From contig CM036170.1 of assembly GCA_020631735.1 (NCBI GenBank), positions 65,921,737 to 65,985,736 of the forward strand: 64,000 bases of DNA, written 5' to 3'. The notes beneath the pieces are model-generated. The model made no database searches. It was not told the origin of the DNA and saw only the letters and a program-made list of their open reading frames with translations. Each line of letters starts with the position of its first letter. Positions within the stretch are counted from its first letter, which is position 1. Position numbers and translations under genes: made by a program. Shown piece after piece: positions 21,806-33,900 of the stretch. This DNA comes from Saccharum officinarum. Lineage: Eukaryota > Streptophyta > Magnoliopsida > Poales > Poaceae.

Positions 21806-24653
21806 GCCCTCCCCCCTTATAAAAATATCGTCCCGAGATTTGTGTTATGAACCATATGTTATAAAAATCCTCATAAGCTTTTTGTAGATATTCACCCGTT
21901 TCCCAAGTTGCATCCCCCTCGTCATGATGACTCCACTGTATCTTATATGTTTTCACCACACTGTTTCGAGTAGCCCTCTCTTTAGAGTCCAAAACTCGAA
22001 CTAGTTGTTCACGATATACCAAATCAGACTTGAGCTTTATGCCTCGGGGTTCGATTCTTTCCTTTAGAACACGCAAACACTTCTTGAGATGCGATATATG
22101 AAAAACTGGGAATATATCACCCATTGTCTCAGGTAACTCTATCTTATAAGCTACTGGACCTTTTCTTTCCAAGATCTTGTATGGTCCCACAAATCTGGCT
22201 GCGAGCTTTATGCGTACTCTAAACCGTTTCGTCTTCATTGGCGTGACTTTCAGATAAACATAGTCACCAACTTCGAACACAAGCGGTCTTCTCCTTCTAT
22301 CCGCATAGCTTTTCTGACGTGATTGAGCGGCTTTCATATTTTGTTGATTGATATGAACTTTCTTCTCGGCTTCTTCTACGAAGTCAATACCATAATATCT
22401 TCTTTCTCCTGGCTCGATCCAGTTTAGTGGTGTTCTACACTTTCTGCCATACAGAGCTTCAAATGATGTCATTTTGATACTTTCTTGATAACTATTATTG
22501 TAAGCAAATTCTGCTAAGGGTAACCATGACTCCCATGAACCCCTGGAAGATAACACATAAGCTCTCAACATATCCTCCAGAATAGCATTAACTCTTTCGG
22601 TCTGACTATCTGTCTAAGGATGATAGGCAGTACTACGAATCAAACTAGTTCCCAATCCTTTGTGCAAGTGTTCCCAAAAGTGAGCAGTGAATTGTAACCC
22701 TCTGTCATACACTATAGTCTTCGGTATGCCATGCAATCTCACAATCTTAGCAATATACTTCTCAGCATATTGAGGTGGTCTATAATCTGTCTTGACAGGT
22801 AAAAAGTGAGCTGTCTTTGTAAGACGATCCACGATTACCCAAATCGAATCATGACCTTTTCTGAGTAGTGGGCAAACCTGTAATGAAATCCATACTTATA
22901 TCATCCCACTTCTAACTAGGTACGGACAAAGGTTGCAATAATCTGGCAGGTCTCATATGAATGGCTTTTACCCTACAACATGTGTCACATCTGGCCACAT
23001 ATGCTATAATCTCTTTCTTTATTTTTGTTCACCAATAACGAGGTCTCAGTTCTTGGTACATCTTGCTACTTCCGGGATGGATAGATAGCTTAGAAAGGTA
23101 AGTCTCATCCATAAGTTTGTTCTTAAGCTCCTGATCCTTGGGAACAACAAGACGGTCGTCAAACCACAACACGTCCTGTTCATCCACTCTAAAGTGCTTG
23201 GATGGTTCTTCTTTAATCTGTTCTTTGATGTGGAATATCCCTTTGTCGGTTTTCTGGCCTTTTATTATCTTACTCTCCAAAGAGCAACTAATCTGAATAC
23301 TATGTAACATGGCAGGGTGCATCAGATCAAAACCATCTTCGAGCAATGGTTGCGCATTCAGGCAATGTGACTTTCTACTCAAAGCATCTGCCACTACATT
23401 GGCCTTTCTAGGATGATACTACACATTCAAGTTTTAATCTTTGATTAATTCTAACCATCTTCGCTGTCTCATGTTGAACTCTAGTTGGGTGAAAATATAC
23501 TTTAAACTTTTATGATCGGTAAAAATATTGCACACATTACCAAGTAATGTCTCCAAATTTTTAATGCATGCACTACGACAACAAGTTCAAGATCATGTGT
23601 CGGATAGTTGATCTCATGCTTTCTCAACTGGTGGGAGGCATAAGCAATGACTCTTCCTTCTTGCATAAGAACACAACCTAATCCTATTTTTAATGCGTCG
23701 TAAAACACATCAAAAGGTTTCTCAATGTCTGGTTGTGCTAGAACTGGAGCAGTGGTCAACAATTTTCGCAAGGTGTGGAAAGCTGTCTCACACTCCTCTG
23801 TTCACACAAACTTGTGATCTTTCTGTAGCAGACTTATCATTGGCTTGGCAATCTTCAAGAAATATGGTATAAAACGGTGATAGTAACCAGCTAATCCTAA
23901 GAAACTTCTAACTTCTGAAACTGTGGTTGGTGTCTTCCAATCCATAACCTCTTGCACTTTACTCAGATCTACTGAAACTCTATTTTCTGACAGAATGTGA
24001 CCAAGGAAAGGAACTTCCTTCAACTAAAATTCACACTTGCTAAACTTAGCATACAACTTATGATATCTAAGTCTGGTCAAGATAATTCTCAGATGCTCTT
24101 TATGATCTTTCTCGTTCTCGGAGTACACTAGAATATTATCAATAAACACTACCACAAACTTATCCAATTCTGGCATGAAAACCGTATTCATCAGATACAT
24201 AAAGTATGTAGGAGCATTTGTTAAGCCAAAGAACATAACAAGATACTCGTACAACCCGTATCTGGTGGAAAAGACGGTTTTCGGTATATCTTGTGGCCTA
24301 ATCTTTATCTGATGGTAATCTGATCTTAAAACTATCTTGGAGAACACTTTGGCTTTGGCTAACTGATCGAACAAAACATCAATATGAGGCAAAGGATACT
24401 TATTATTGATAGTTACAGCATTAAGAGGCCTATAATCCACACACATTCTCAAAGTACCCTCTTTCTTTTTCTTCACAAATAAGGCAAGACATCCCCATTC
24501 AGACTTACTTGGCCGGATAAACCCCTTTTTCAACAATTCCTCTAGTTGCTTCTTCAGCTCAGCTAACTCATCCGGAGACATCCGATAAGGTCTCCTTGAA
24601 ATTGGAGTTGTCCCAGGGATCAACTCAATTCCAAACTCAACATCCCTACTCAC
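21801..24653 (-). pseudogene. Gypsy RT, RNase H, integrase and chromodomain
   Basis: Five collinear frames separated by stops. 24653-24024: RT, with [19 protein letters not shown] and the active-site block reading [12 protein letters not shown]; the second catalytic Asp of the usual FIDD is Asn here. 24023-23802: RT thumb (EVPFLGH, FLGLAGYYHRFI). 23771-23502: RNase H ([20 protein letters not shown]). 23394-23029: connection and the integrase zinc region start (HPGSSKMY). 22832-22614: integrase core (MDRLTKTAHFLPV, YDRGLQFTAHFW). 22571-21801: integrase C-terminus (FHISHLKKCLRVL) and a chromodomain (YKIQWSHHDEGDATWE). Several stops sit where the family has Trp or Gln. The start of RT is joined to the protease region by a short deletion near 24654. 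Confidence 0.9.
21806..21822 (-). other. Polypurine tract of gypsy element
   Basis: On the minus strand a purine-rich ATAAGGGGGGAGGGC abuts the 3' LTR start TGTAACACCCC. Confidence 0.8.
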
Positions 24654-24882
24654 ACACTACCGAAATCTGATGAATAGGAATGACTTTCATAGCACATGTC
24701 ACACTCACAAAGTCTGTTCTTCTGGGCAATGGTACCTGAAAAGTACCCTCACCCTGGGGATCCTTAAGGGTAAGTACCCGACTTTCTGTATCTATAACTG
24801 CTCCTCAATCCTTCATCCAATTCATCCCTATGATGACATCCAGAACTTGTCCAAGCATAACTATCAAGTTCACTCGAAACTT

Positions 24883-26284
24883 TCAACTACCTAATTCAAG
24901 GGTTGCCCCTCTAACCATCTGATTGGTTAAAACATCAGCCCCCGCTAAACTTATATGGTAACCATAACTCAAATTTATGCATAGTTGTTCATGTTTCCGT
25001 GCAAATGCTTGACTCATAAAAGAACTCGATGATCCAGAATCAAATAGAACAACTGCAGGGTGTTGGTTAACAGGAAACTTACCAGCGGTTACGGGCTCTC
25101 CCTCAGGAATCTCATCCACGGTGGTGTGGTGTACCCGAGCAGTACAGGTATGTTGCTTCTTTCTGGGCGGGTAAGGACAGAACTTTGAAAAGTGATCTGG
25201 CTGATCACAATTGTAGCAGGGTTCTCTCACTATACCAGTAGATCCTATAGCTCCCTTAGAGTTGCCCTGTCCTGCAGCTGCTGCTGTCTTTGCTGGTGGC
25301 ACGACCATCTTGTACGACTTTTGCGGTCCCTTGTAGTTCTGGGTTTTATGCTGTGGTGGCCTAAACCTTGCACCTGGTGCAGACGGACGATAGGTCGAAT
25401 GATTAGCAGTGAGAACTCTTGGCTGTGATGGTCCTGACTCAAAGGCCCTCTTGCGAGTCTTGGATGCAGTGTACGCGTTGTTATTCTTCTCTTGTTTCAG
25501 ACAATCACTGATGAAGTCATTGAATCTGGCACGGGTATTGGTATCCACATGCTTCATCATCTTCGGACTTAACCCTCTCTTTAAACTAGCAATTCTCTTA
25601 GCATCTATGTCAACCATGTCGGGAGCATAACGACACAAGTTGTTGAAGGCATGCAAATACTGCGTCATAGTTTTGGTGCCCTGATTTAAAGCCAAGAACT
25701 CTCATAACTTCATCTCAACCAGCCCTGGTGGAATATAAACTCCACGGAAGGCTTCAGTAAACTCTCTCCACGAGATCTAGGCATTTGGAGGGAAGGTGGT
25801 GCGATGATGCTTCCACCACATCCCTGTGGGTCCTTTGTAACTGATGTGCAGCATATTCTGTCTTCAGTACTTCAGTCAGCCTCAACACACGGAACTTATC
25901 TTCCATGGTGTTGATCCATTCTTCAGCGTCAAGTGGCTCTGTTGCTTCCTTGAAAATTGGTGTCCTGGTGTCCATGAAATCCTTGAAGCTGCTGTACTGA
26001 TTCACCCTATTGTCACCACCTTGGTTGTTACCGCGTTGAATATTGTTGGCAATGGTACGCAAAAAATCTTCCATGTTCTTCTACGATTGCTCTGCATTGC
26101 GCTGACTTCCAAGAAACTGTGCAAAGAATACCTCTGCAGTGAGTGGTGGAGGAGGCGACAGATGTGGTTCCGGGTGTGGCTCGTTATGGTTGACGTTGTT
26201 TTCACCACTCCCACCTGCCCCGGCACCATTACCACCAGTTTCAGCAGCCTCATACGTGGCGCGGCGAGTGTTTGCCATCTGCAT
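24883..26284 (-). pseudogene. Gypsy gag and protease
   Basis: Gag begins at 26284 (MQMANTRRATYEAA), just after a CAG acceptor-like site. It continues in overlapping frames (26074-25754, then 25695-24883), so there are at least two frame breaks. Visible motifs are the gag core (ALNQGTKTMTQYLHAFNNLCRYAPDM), one zinc knuckle CYNCDQPDHFSKFC and the aspartic protease motif VVLFDSGSSSSFMS. The polyprotein would form the particle core and its protease. It is collinear with pol to the left. Confidence 0.88.
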
Positions 26285-26650
26285 ATTTCAACAATAAGTA
26301 ATGATTAAGTGAATCTGTAGTAATTATGAGTGAATAAAAAATTATGTCGTACTAAATTCATTGGAGAGAACAAGTCATACAATAAAATAGAGGCATAATA
26401 ATCGCATTTCAATTAAAACAACACCACTAATTAAATTACTTCGAATGCAAACATCGCGTCCATACAACCAAATTGCCAGCATACACACTGGACTTTTATG
26501 CGCTTAGGTATCGCATGACCAACCAAGTTCCAACATACTACCAAGTCTTAAGGTTCGAAACGAGATACACCAAGATACATGAAACCAAAAGAAAGGCCAT
26601 CACGACAGGGTCTAGTAGCTAACGCAAAGCAACTAGCCTACTCCTCAGGG

Positions 26651-26655
26651 CCATT
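26651..26655. repeat. Target-site duplication CCATT (left)
   Basis: CCATT left of the solo LTR, repeated at 29163-29167. Removing the LTR and one copy restores continuous gypsy sequence. Confidence 0.95.
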
Positions 26656-29162
26656 TGTAGGGTCGAGATGGCGGACTAGAGGGGGGGTGAATAGTCCTTT
26701 CTAAAACTTAAGCAAGTTGGCTAACCAAAAACAAATGCGGAATTAAACTTATCGGTCTAGCCAAGACTACACCCCTTCTAACTAAGTTCACAAGCACCTT
26801 ACTAAGATCCTAATTAAGCAACTAAGGTGCTTTCCTTAGCAAGAGCTCTCCTATTTAAATCTAGAGCAAGGTCACACAAACCTATGCACTAGTACTTTGC
26901 AAGCAAGAGAGAGCTCCTACACAATTCTAGTAAGCAAAGTGCACAAAGCCTAAGCTCACTAGCAGTGCTCAATAACAAGGCAACTAATGCCAAATTAGAG
27001 AGCGCAAAACACTTAGCTACACAAACTAAGCAATGTGACTAACAAGGTTACACAAACCAAATTAGTCACGCAAAGGGGAAGCTTCTAGCTACACAAGCAA
27101 GAAGACAACTAGCAAGCTACACAAGCAAACTAGTTACGAGAGCAACTACACAAGCACAAGTATATATGAAAGTAAATACAAGCTTGTGTTGCATGAAGGC
27201 AAACCACCGTGAAGAGTAGTCAAAGTTGACACGGTGATTTTCTCCCGAGGTTCACTTGGATGCCACCAAGCTACGTCCCCGTTGTGTCGACCAACACTTA
27301 GATGGTTCCTCGGTGCGACCCTCAAGTCACTTGCCCCTCAAGGCACGCCCCGCAAGGCACCGCAGGACACCACTCTCAAGTGAGGTAACTCAATGACACG
27401 TTCAACTAGAGTTGCTCTTCGCGATCCCCGCGGGGTGAGCACAATCCCCCTCACAAAGCTTCTCCGGAGCCTCGCACAATCTTCTTGCGAGCTTTGCCGG
27501 AGTCACAAGCCACCAAGCCGTCTAGGAGGTGGCAACCTCCAAGAGTAACAAGCACTACCGGCTTGCAACACGATCACCTAGTGCCACTCGATGCAACCTC
27601 ACGATGCAATCGCACTAGAATCGCTCTCTCACTCGATCCGATGAACACTATCAAGCATGAGTGAGTTAGAGGGCTCCCAAGCACTACCACACAAGCCACC
27701 AAGGCTAAAGTGTGCTCAGCTCCCGGCCACAGCCAGCCACAAGGTCTATTTATAACCCCACGGTCAAATAGAGCCGTTACCCCACTTGCCCGTTTTTCCG
27801 CGGGAGCACCGGACGCGCCGGTGGTAACTCACCGGACGCGCTCAACCGCGTCCGGTGCCCCTCCGACATCCGCGTGTCCTCCGAATTTCAAATTCGTCCG
27901 TTAGATCCTCCAACGGTCACTGCGTGCCAACGGTCAAACGACCCACCGGACGCGCTGCTGCGAACCACCGGACGCGCCGGTGCGCACAGCACCCGCGCCC
28001 GCGAAGCAACCACCGGACGCGCTCCTCGCCACCACCGGACGCCACAGTACCCGCGTCCGGTGCGAGTCCAGTAAGCTCCCTGGACCACCGGACGCGTCCG
28101 ATGGTGTGTCACCGGACGCGCACCGCGTCCGAAGACTACGTGACTCGCTGTTCGCCAGACCGGACGCGCCGGTCCCGTGGGTCACCGGACGCGCCGGTGC
28201 CAAACCCTAGCTCGCGCGCCTGACGCCCGCGCTGCACTGACCGGACGCGCCGGTCGCACAGAGCCCGCGTCCGGTGCTGCGTCCGGTGCTGCGTCCGGTC
28301 ACCTCTGTGACCGCGTTCGCCTCCGTTTCTTTTCCGACTTCCGGCGCAATGGAAAATAGGCATTTCATTTCCCCGAAATCGCTTGAATCCCGCGCTCGCA
28401 CGCTCGGCGGGAGGGAGAGAGAAACTCAAACCCCTCTCTACTCGCAAACCACAGCGCGACCAACACCACCTTTGCAAATGTGCCAACACCATCAAGTGTA
28501 CATCTCCATGTGCTTGTGTGTTAGCTTTTTCTCAATCATTTTCAAAGGAGTTAGGCACTCAACTTGCCTCGCCACTCGATCCTAACACGTATGCACAGTT
28601 AGATCGCACAAGTGGCACTAGATGACCGATATGCAAACAAGTTTGCCCCTCTTGATAGTACGGTCATCTATCCTAAACCCGGTCATAAACTTCTCTACAC
28701 ACCTATGACCGGTGAAATGGAAATGCCCTAGGTTATACCTTTGCCTTGCGCATTCCACTCCATCTCCTCTGACGTTGATGCAACTCATGCACCAACCAAT
28801 CACCAAATGATATGATTCACTTCATATCATCACGTGACCGTATTGGTTCATCGATCTTGACCTCACTTGCTCTTCACCGTTGCATTGGTCCGTCGGCGCC
28901 AAGTCTTGCCCAAGCTTCACCATCGCATGGTCCTTCGCTTCGAAGCCTCAACTTGCCCTTCTCCTTCACAACCGGTCCTTCGAGCCAAGCCTCATCTTGA
29001 TCTTCTCCATCTTGGTCACATGACTCCATGTCATGTCTCATATGCAATGAGCTTCTTCATGACACCATCACATGTGGACTAATCTCCTGTGTATCTCACA
29101 TAACCACATATTAGTCCACCTAAGTTGTCACTCAATTACCAAAACCAACCAAGGACCTTTCA
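26656..29162 (-). mobile_element. Solo Sirevirus-like LTR nested in the gypsy element
   Basis: 2507 bp, starting TGTAGGGTCGAG and ending GGACCTTTCA on the plus strand, flanked by CCATT on both sides. It is the same family as the LTRs at 50565-53063 and 58435-60929, but has no internal region. It therefore arose by recombination between two LTRs of one element. A TATA box (TTATAAATA on the minus strand) lies at 27737-27746. A cluster of ACCGGACGCG/CGCGTCCGGT motifs lies at 27800-28310. Long GC-rich ORFs here are chance readings of this cluster. Confidence 0.95.
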
Positions 29163-30162
29163 CCATTGTCAGGGTCAGAGACGTCACCATCGCTACCATC
29201 AGTAGCGACGTCGTCGGCGGCGGCAGGTGCAACTACAGGCTCGTCCTCGTCGTCGTCGACATCCATACCGGCGGCGTCTGAGGAGCATACGGGCCAATCT
29301 CGTTGTAGAGCGCGTGAAACTCCTCATGCAAGTTGATGTTATACTCCTCGAGCTCCTCGACCCTCTGCCTCAGAAGGTCCCTCTCGTTCCAGGCTTCATT
29401 CCTCTCCTGAACCAACTGTCCAATCATGCGGTATGCATTATTGTTGGCCTGAGTCAACGTATGCACCCGCTGCAGAGCACTATCACCTCTCTCTAGAGCC
29501 TGGTCTCGCTACAAGCTCATGTTAGCCAACTGCTCCTACAAACTAGCTACAGCACGTGCCTGCTTCTTCTTCTATTTTCTTGCTTTGAGCTGATCATCAT
29601 CACGCAAACCAGTCAACGTCCAATAGGTACACTCAAGACCCTGGTATGCTATGATAGCTGCATACATAGCATTTATAGCGTGGTTGTCGCTAGCCTGTCC
29701 TTCGTTTGGGCCTCTGACCAAGGCACTTCCTTGCGGCTACACCCAAATAGCATCGCGAGGATCATCCCTCAGAAAAGTACCAGCCAAGGTTGCTGCCAGC
29801 TCGTTGGGAAATCTGCTCATTATGTCCCTAATGACACGAAAAGTTGCTCCCTCTGCACCCTCAACCGGAGTGCGTCCCTCAAACTCCAAGTGCCAACCAT
29901 CCCACTCTGGAGCATCACCAAGAGCAGGGACTGTGATCTCCACTACTGCAAGTCCATCCTTAGCTAACTGGCTCTCACTCCAAGAGTACACCGGCTCCTG
30001 ACCCTTCGGGTACCCCACATCATGGAGCACTCTCCAAAGCAAGGTTGGCATGCCAAACTCGCTCAGAAAGGTGTCTGTGCTGCGGCGCTCCCGTAGGGCC
30101 AACTGGTGTCGGGGTGCTCTTTTGCCTGTGGACTTACGGGCAGTCTGCTTCGTGCGGGCCAT

Positions 30163-30938
30163 CTGTAGCAAAAGTTTTGATTACTCGGTGAGAACATATT
30201 TTAAGTTGATACAATTTTTATCAAAAGGGGATAATCACTTTATAAGAGGAGGAATGCATGACATGAATGAAATGCACAAGCAATATAATGTATGTACGTT
30301 TCTTACGTTCTCACAAACTTATGAAATAAATAATATCTAGCGATGAATTCGGTGGCATACAGGCGATCTCTCATATACGTAACTAATACGTTCTACACGA
30401 GAAACATTGTTATGTACCTGCAGAAAATTTATTCTAGCCTAATTCCCCATGAATGCATGAAAGCAATAATTCTATCTACACGCTCTACACGAATCCGCAG
30501 ATACGCGTACAACAGTAGTAACTACCTAAAACATCGTCCTATTGACGGCATCGCCTCAACGGACGGAACAACCACACATGCGACACTTTTGTAAAAACAT
30601 GCGTAGAACATGTAATTACTCCAGTATCATATAAGCACTCTTTCTAGATCGGCGGTGTATCCGATCATGATCTCACATCTCACCCTTATCGAGGCGTAGA
30701 GGCAGCTGATCCATACATTACCACTCAATTAAGTGGCACTCATACAATAGCACGCCGTATGAGCAACGAAAGAGAAATATGGTGCAAGAACCCTAAGTCA
30801 GTACTTAAATAAGCCACATAGAGTCCTTAACTGGGCATAAAGGATATGACCACTGGCACACTTTTAGTTTGGAAATCACGTTTTTCAAACATATTTTTGT
30901 TTTAAATACACTTATGAACAGTAAACACGCTAAACCAT
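30163..30938 (-). other. Gypsy leader between PBS and extra ORF
   Basis: AT-rich non-coding leader. On the minus strand it ends TTTTGCTACAG directly before the ATG of the H3-tail ORF, which looks like a 3' splice site. No gene seen. Confidence 0.6.
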
Positions 30939-30950
30939 GCTCCGATACCA
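30939..30950 (-). other. Primer-binding site of gypsy element
   Basis: On the minus strand TGGTATCGGAGC, one mismatch from the initiator tRNA-Met complement, two bases inside the 5' LTR. Confidence 0.85.
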
Positions 30951-30952
30951 AC

Positions 30953-33900
30953 TGTAACAGAACCGACCAATTATACGAAATTAAGTAAGAAAATCATCTA
31001 CCGAGCAGACGATTTAGCAAACTTAAGACCGTATAACCCGGTAGTCCGTGAAATCACGACAGATTTCAAACCAACTTATATACCAGCCAAGATCGTAATA
31101 AGTTTAGCGGTCACCATCACAAATTACATGAAAGTTCGCATCACAAATACATCGGAGTTTAAACATAGTTATTACAAACCAAGCTCAAATAAAAGTAGCT
31201 GAAGCATTTAGTTCAAACCACACACACTCACACAGAGTTCAAAATAAAGTGCCAGCTCTGGATCATCTGTAACAAAAGCATCAGGCGAGACATAGGGAAT
31301 GACCACTGCCTATGGTCCTAAGCTTCACCCATCACAGGATAAAGGCAGTTGATTCAGTAGCCGTAATACATCTGCCCATCTGCAACAAGTGGGAACAAAG
31401 CCCTGAGTATGAGAAGGTACTCAGCTAGACTTACCCGACATAACCAAAAATAAATTGACACCAAGGATCATGACAGGCTTTGTGGTGGGGTAGCTGACAC
31501 ATTTGCAAAAAAACATTTTTAGTATTTAAAGAATCTTTTTCAGAAGCTTTGCATCAAGTTAAATCTTTATTAACATATCAACTACATTTGCACTTGTACT
31601 AGAGTAACATGTAATTAAACATGTAAGAATAACCAATGATCATTAACAACTCCCATCATGTCATATTCCATATAACTGTCCAAGTGTTCCATCAATATTA
31701 CTACGATGAAATAACTCAAGTCAAGTGTTCACTATCCAGTGAACGATGGCGATTCGAATCGATTATTAATCAGCTGGTAATTTATTCATCACACAAACCT
31801 CACTCACCCACTAAAGTGAGATATTGGTCACCGAGTCAACCATTCAGGTAAAGTCTCGAGTTTGCCAGGAACCACTTGTACCCGGGGGTCGCCCGACTGC
31901 TCTTTGGCCTTATCATCGCGCCCCCGTGTCCTACCACACCTGCTCCAGTACAGTGCATTGCGGGCAATCCACTTGGTCCGAATAATCTCCCAGCTTCGCG
32001 GTCGAAAGGTACATTATTCGGCCAGCTAAATGTAAGGCATGTGTTCAACATGACTCGAGGCCCAACAACGGTCGGTCCTTAATCGACACAGACGGAAAAC
32101 ACTATAGTCCGAAACCCTGCAAGTCTCCGTCCGGTCTCAATTTCACATTAACACTTAGTAATTCTACGATGACATACTTTTTCAAACAGATCCAGGTAAC
32201 CACCTATAGCTCGCAGGTGACAGAAAATTACCCGACTTCTACCGGTCTAAGCAAGCTAAGCATTTCTTGACTGCGAATACCAAGGTAACAAGGATATAGC
32301 AGAATAGGGTAAACAAGGTATAATGTAGCAACGGTTGCAAACAACTTCTAAACGTAATGCATCAGTTAAAGTAAAGCATTAATAAAATATTTGCAAATCG
32401 GGAGAGAAATGCTCCGGGACTTGCCTCTTTCGAAAGAGCTCGGGCGGTGGTCGGGGCACTCTGGAAGATCCTCACCGACCTCCTCTTCGGCTTCGGGCAC
32501 CTCCTGCTCTTGCACCTCGGGCTGCTCTTCCGGCTCCTCGGGAACTGCTACCGGAGTTACCTTTTGCGATCCTGTATGATGCAAATGTATAAGTGCTCAT
32601 GTCTAGGTGTATTGCCGAGATGACATGTAATGATCATGATGAATGAGATGTAGATAAACAGGTTTACTTTATTGCATAACGTGGAAATACAACTCTTCTA
32701 CAAGGTAGTCTACATCATCCAAGAACATGTACTCGTATACTACTACAAATATTCTCTACCATGCCAAGTCACCATAGAAATCTAAGATGCTTCAAAGATA
32801 CACCAAAGCAAATCTTATTAATTAGTCATGCATTAACAAGGTTAATTAAACCCTAATCGCAACTAGGTTTGAACAGCAACACCTATTTTGGTAGCACAGA
32901 AAAATCTGAGAAAATTACAGTAGCTTACTCTCATCTAATCTAGCATGCCACAAAAATTTCGTTGTATTTGGATTACTAGAACTGCCTACACAAAAATAAC
33001 AAGCTAGGGCCTAAAAATGAGCATAAAATACTTTGTACTACGAAATGTATCAAACAACAGATTTAGCATTTTTCCTACATTCTACACAATAAACAATCAC
33101 TATAGAAAAATTATTATATGCATATTTTATTCATATTTTTCTCTCTATCAAAAATAACAATTATCAATAATAACAAGCACTTGTACTACACATCAAAAAT
33201 TTTCTACAGAATATGCATGGCACATATTTTCCTAGAAAGTACATCACAAAAGAAAATTATTGCAAGTGGAACCATATTTTTCTGAGCTTTCTATGATTTA
33301 TTACATATTTATCAAGAAAACAGCAATTTCAGTAATTAAATAAAAACCCTACAGAAAAGTATTTCAAACTTGACATGCAACATTTTTACATCATAGATCT
33401 GGCCTTAAGAAGTCTACCAAAATTTGTTTCACAATTTTTAGAGCAAAAAATAAGCAAGTTATGAATTTCTAAACCATTTTCATCTTTTCTGAAAATCATT
33501 TTCAAATTCATTTTTAAACATCAGCCGCTGAAAACGATGGGTGCACCCGGTGTAGCGTACACATGACCACCTACTCCGACTGACAGTGGGACCGAGGCCC
33601 CACATGTCACACACACACCAACCGGGGAGGCCACCGGTGGCGGAACTCGTCGCCGGTGAGGTCTCCGGCGGAAAGACAGCCACCACCACACTCCACTCGA
33701 CGACCCGCACCCAATGGGCTACACAAGGGAGGTGCTAGAGCAAGAGAGCGCGGTCGCCGCGCGTGCATGGCGGCACGGCGGCGCTGGCGCACGACGGCCG
33801 GCCGGAGCAAGCCACCGTGACGCCCAACGAGGTGCGCGCGAGCTCCGCGGGATGATGACGAGCACAAAAAGCGACCCAGAGGGGGAGAGAGGAAGGGTGG

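Larger units (their letters stand above)
26638..30162 (-). pseudogene. Extra ORF with histone H3 N-terminal tail mimic
   Basis: Lies between the gypsy PBS and gag. From the ATG at 30162 it reads MARTKQTARKSTGKRAPRHQ: residues 2-13 equal histone H3 1-12, including K4, R8, K9 and S10. 18 of the first 21 tail positions match (changed: K13, R14, H18 in H3 numbering). A unique domain of about 130 residues follows (LLWRVLHDVGYPKG, WDGWHLEFEGRTP). Next come a coiled coil with heptad Leu (29560-29300) and a strongly acidic Asp/Glu tail, ending at the TAG at 26638-26640 beyond the nested solo LTR. Unbroken length would be about 337 residues. This copy has TAG at 29737, 29572, 29536 and 29509 and one frameshift near 29266-29290. 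It lacks the histone fold, so it is not a histone. The role is unknown; binding of H3-tail readers is an inference. Confidence 0.85.

Noticed and set aside
27710..28500. Long GC-rich ORFs with Arg/Pro-rich products (also 51618-52400 and 59430-60240)
   Set aside because: They repeat in all three Sirevirus-like LTR copies, are open on both strands, and arise from the ACCGGACGCG palindrome cluster.
29737..30171. Genuine histone H3 gene
   Set aside because: Only the first about 21 residues match H3. There is no histone fold afterwards, and the ORF lies inside a gypsy element.
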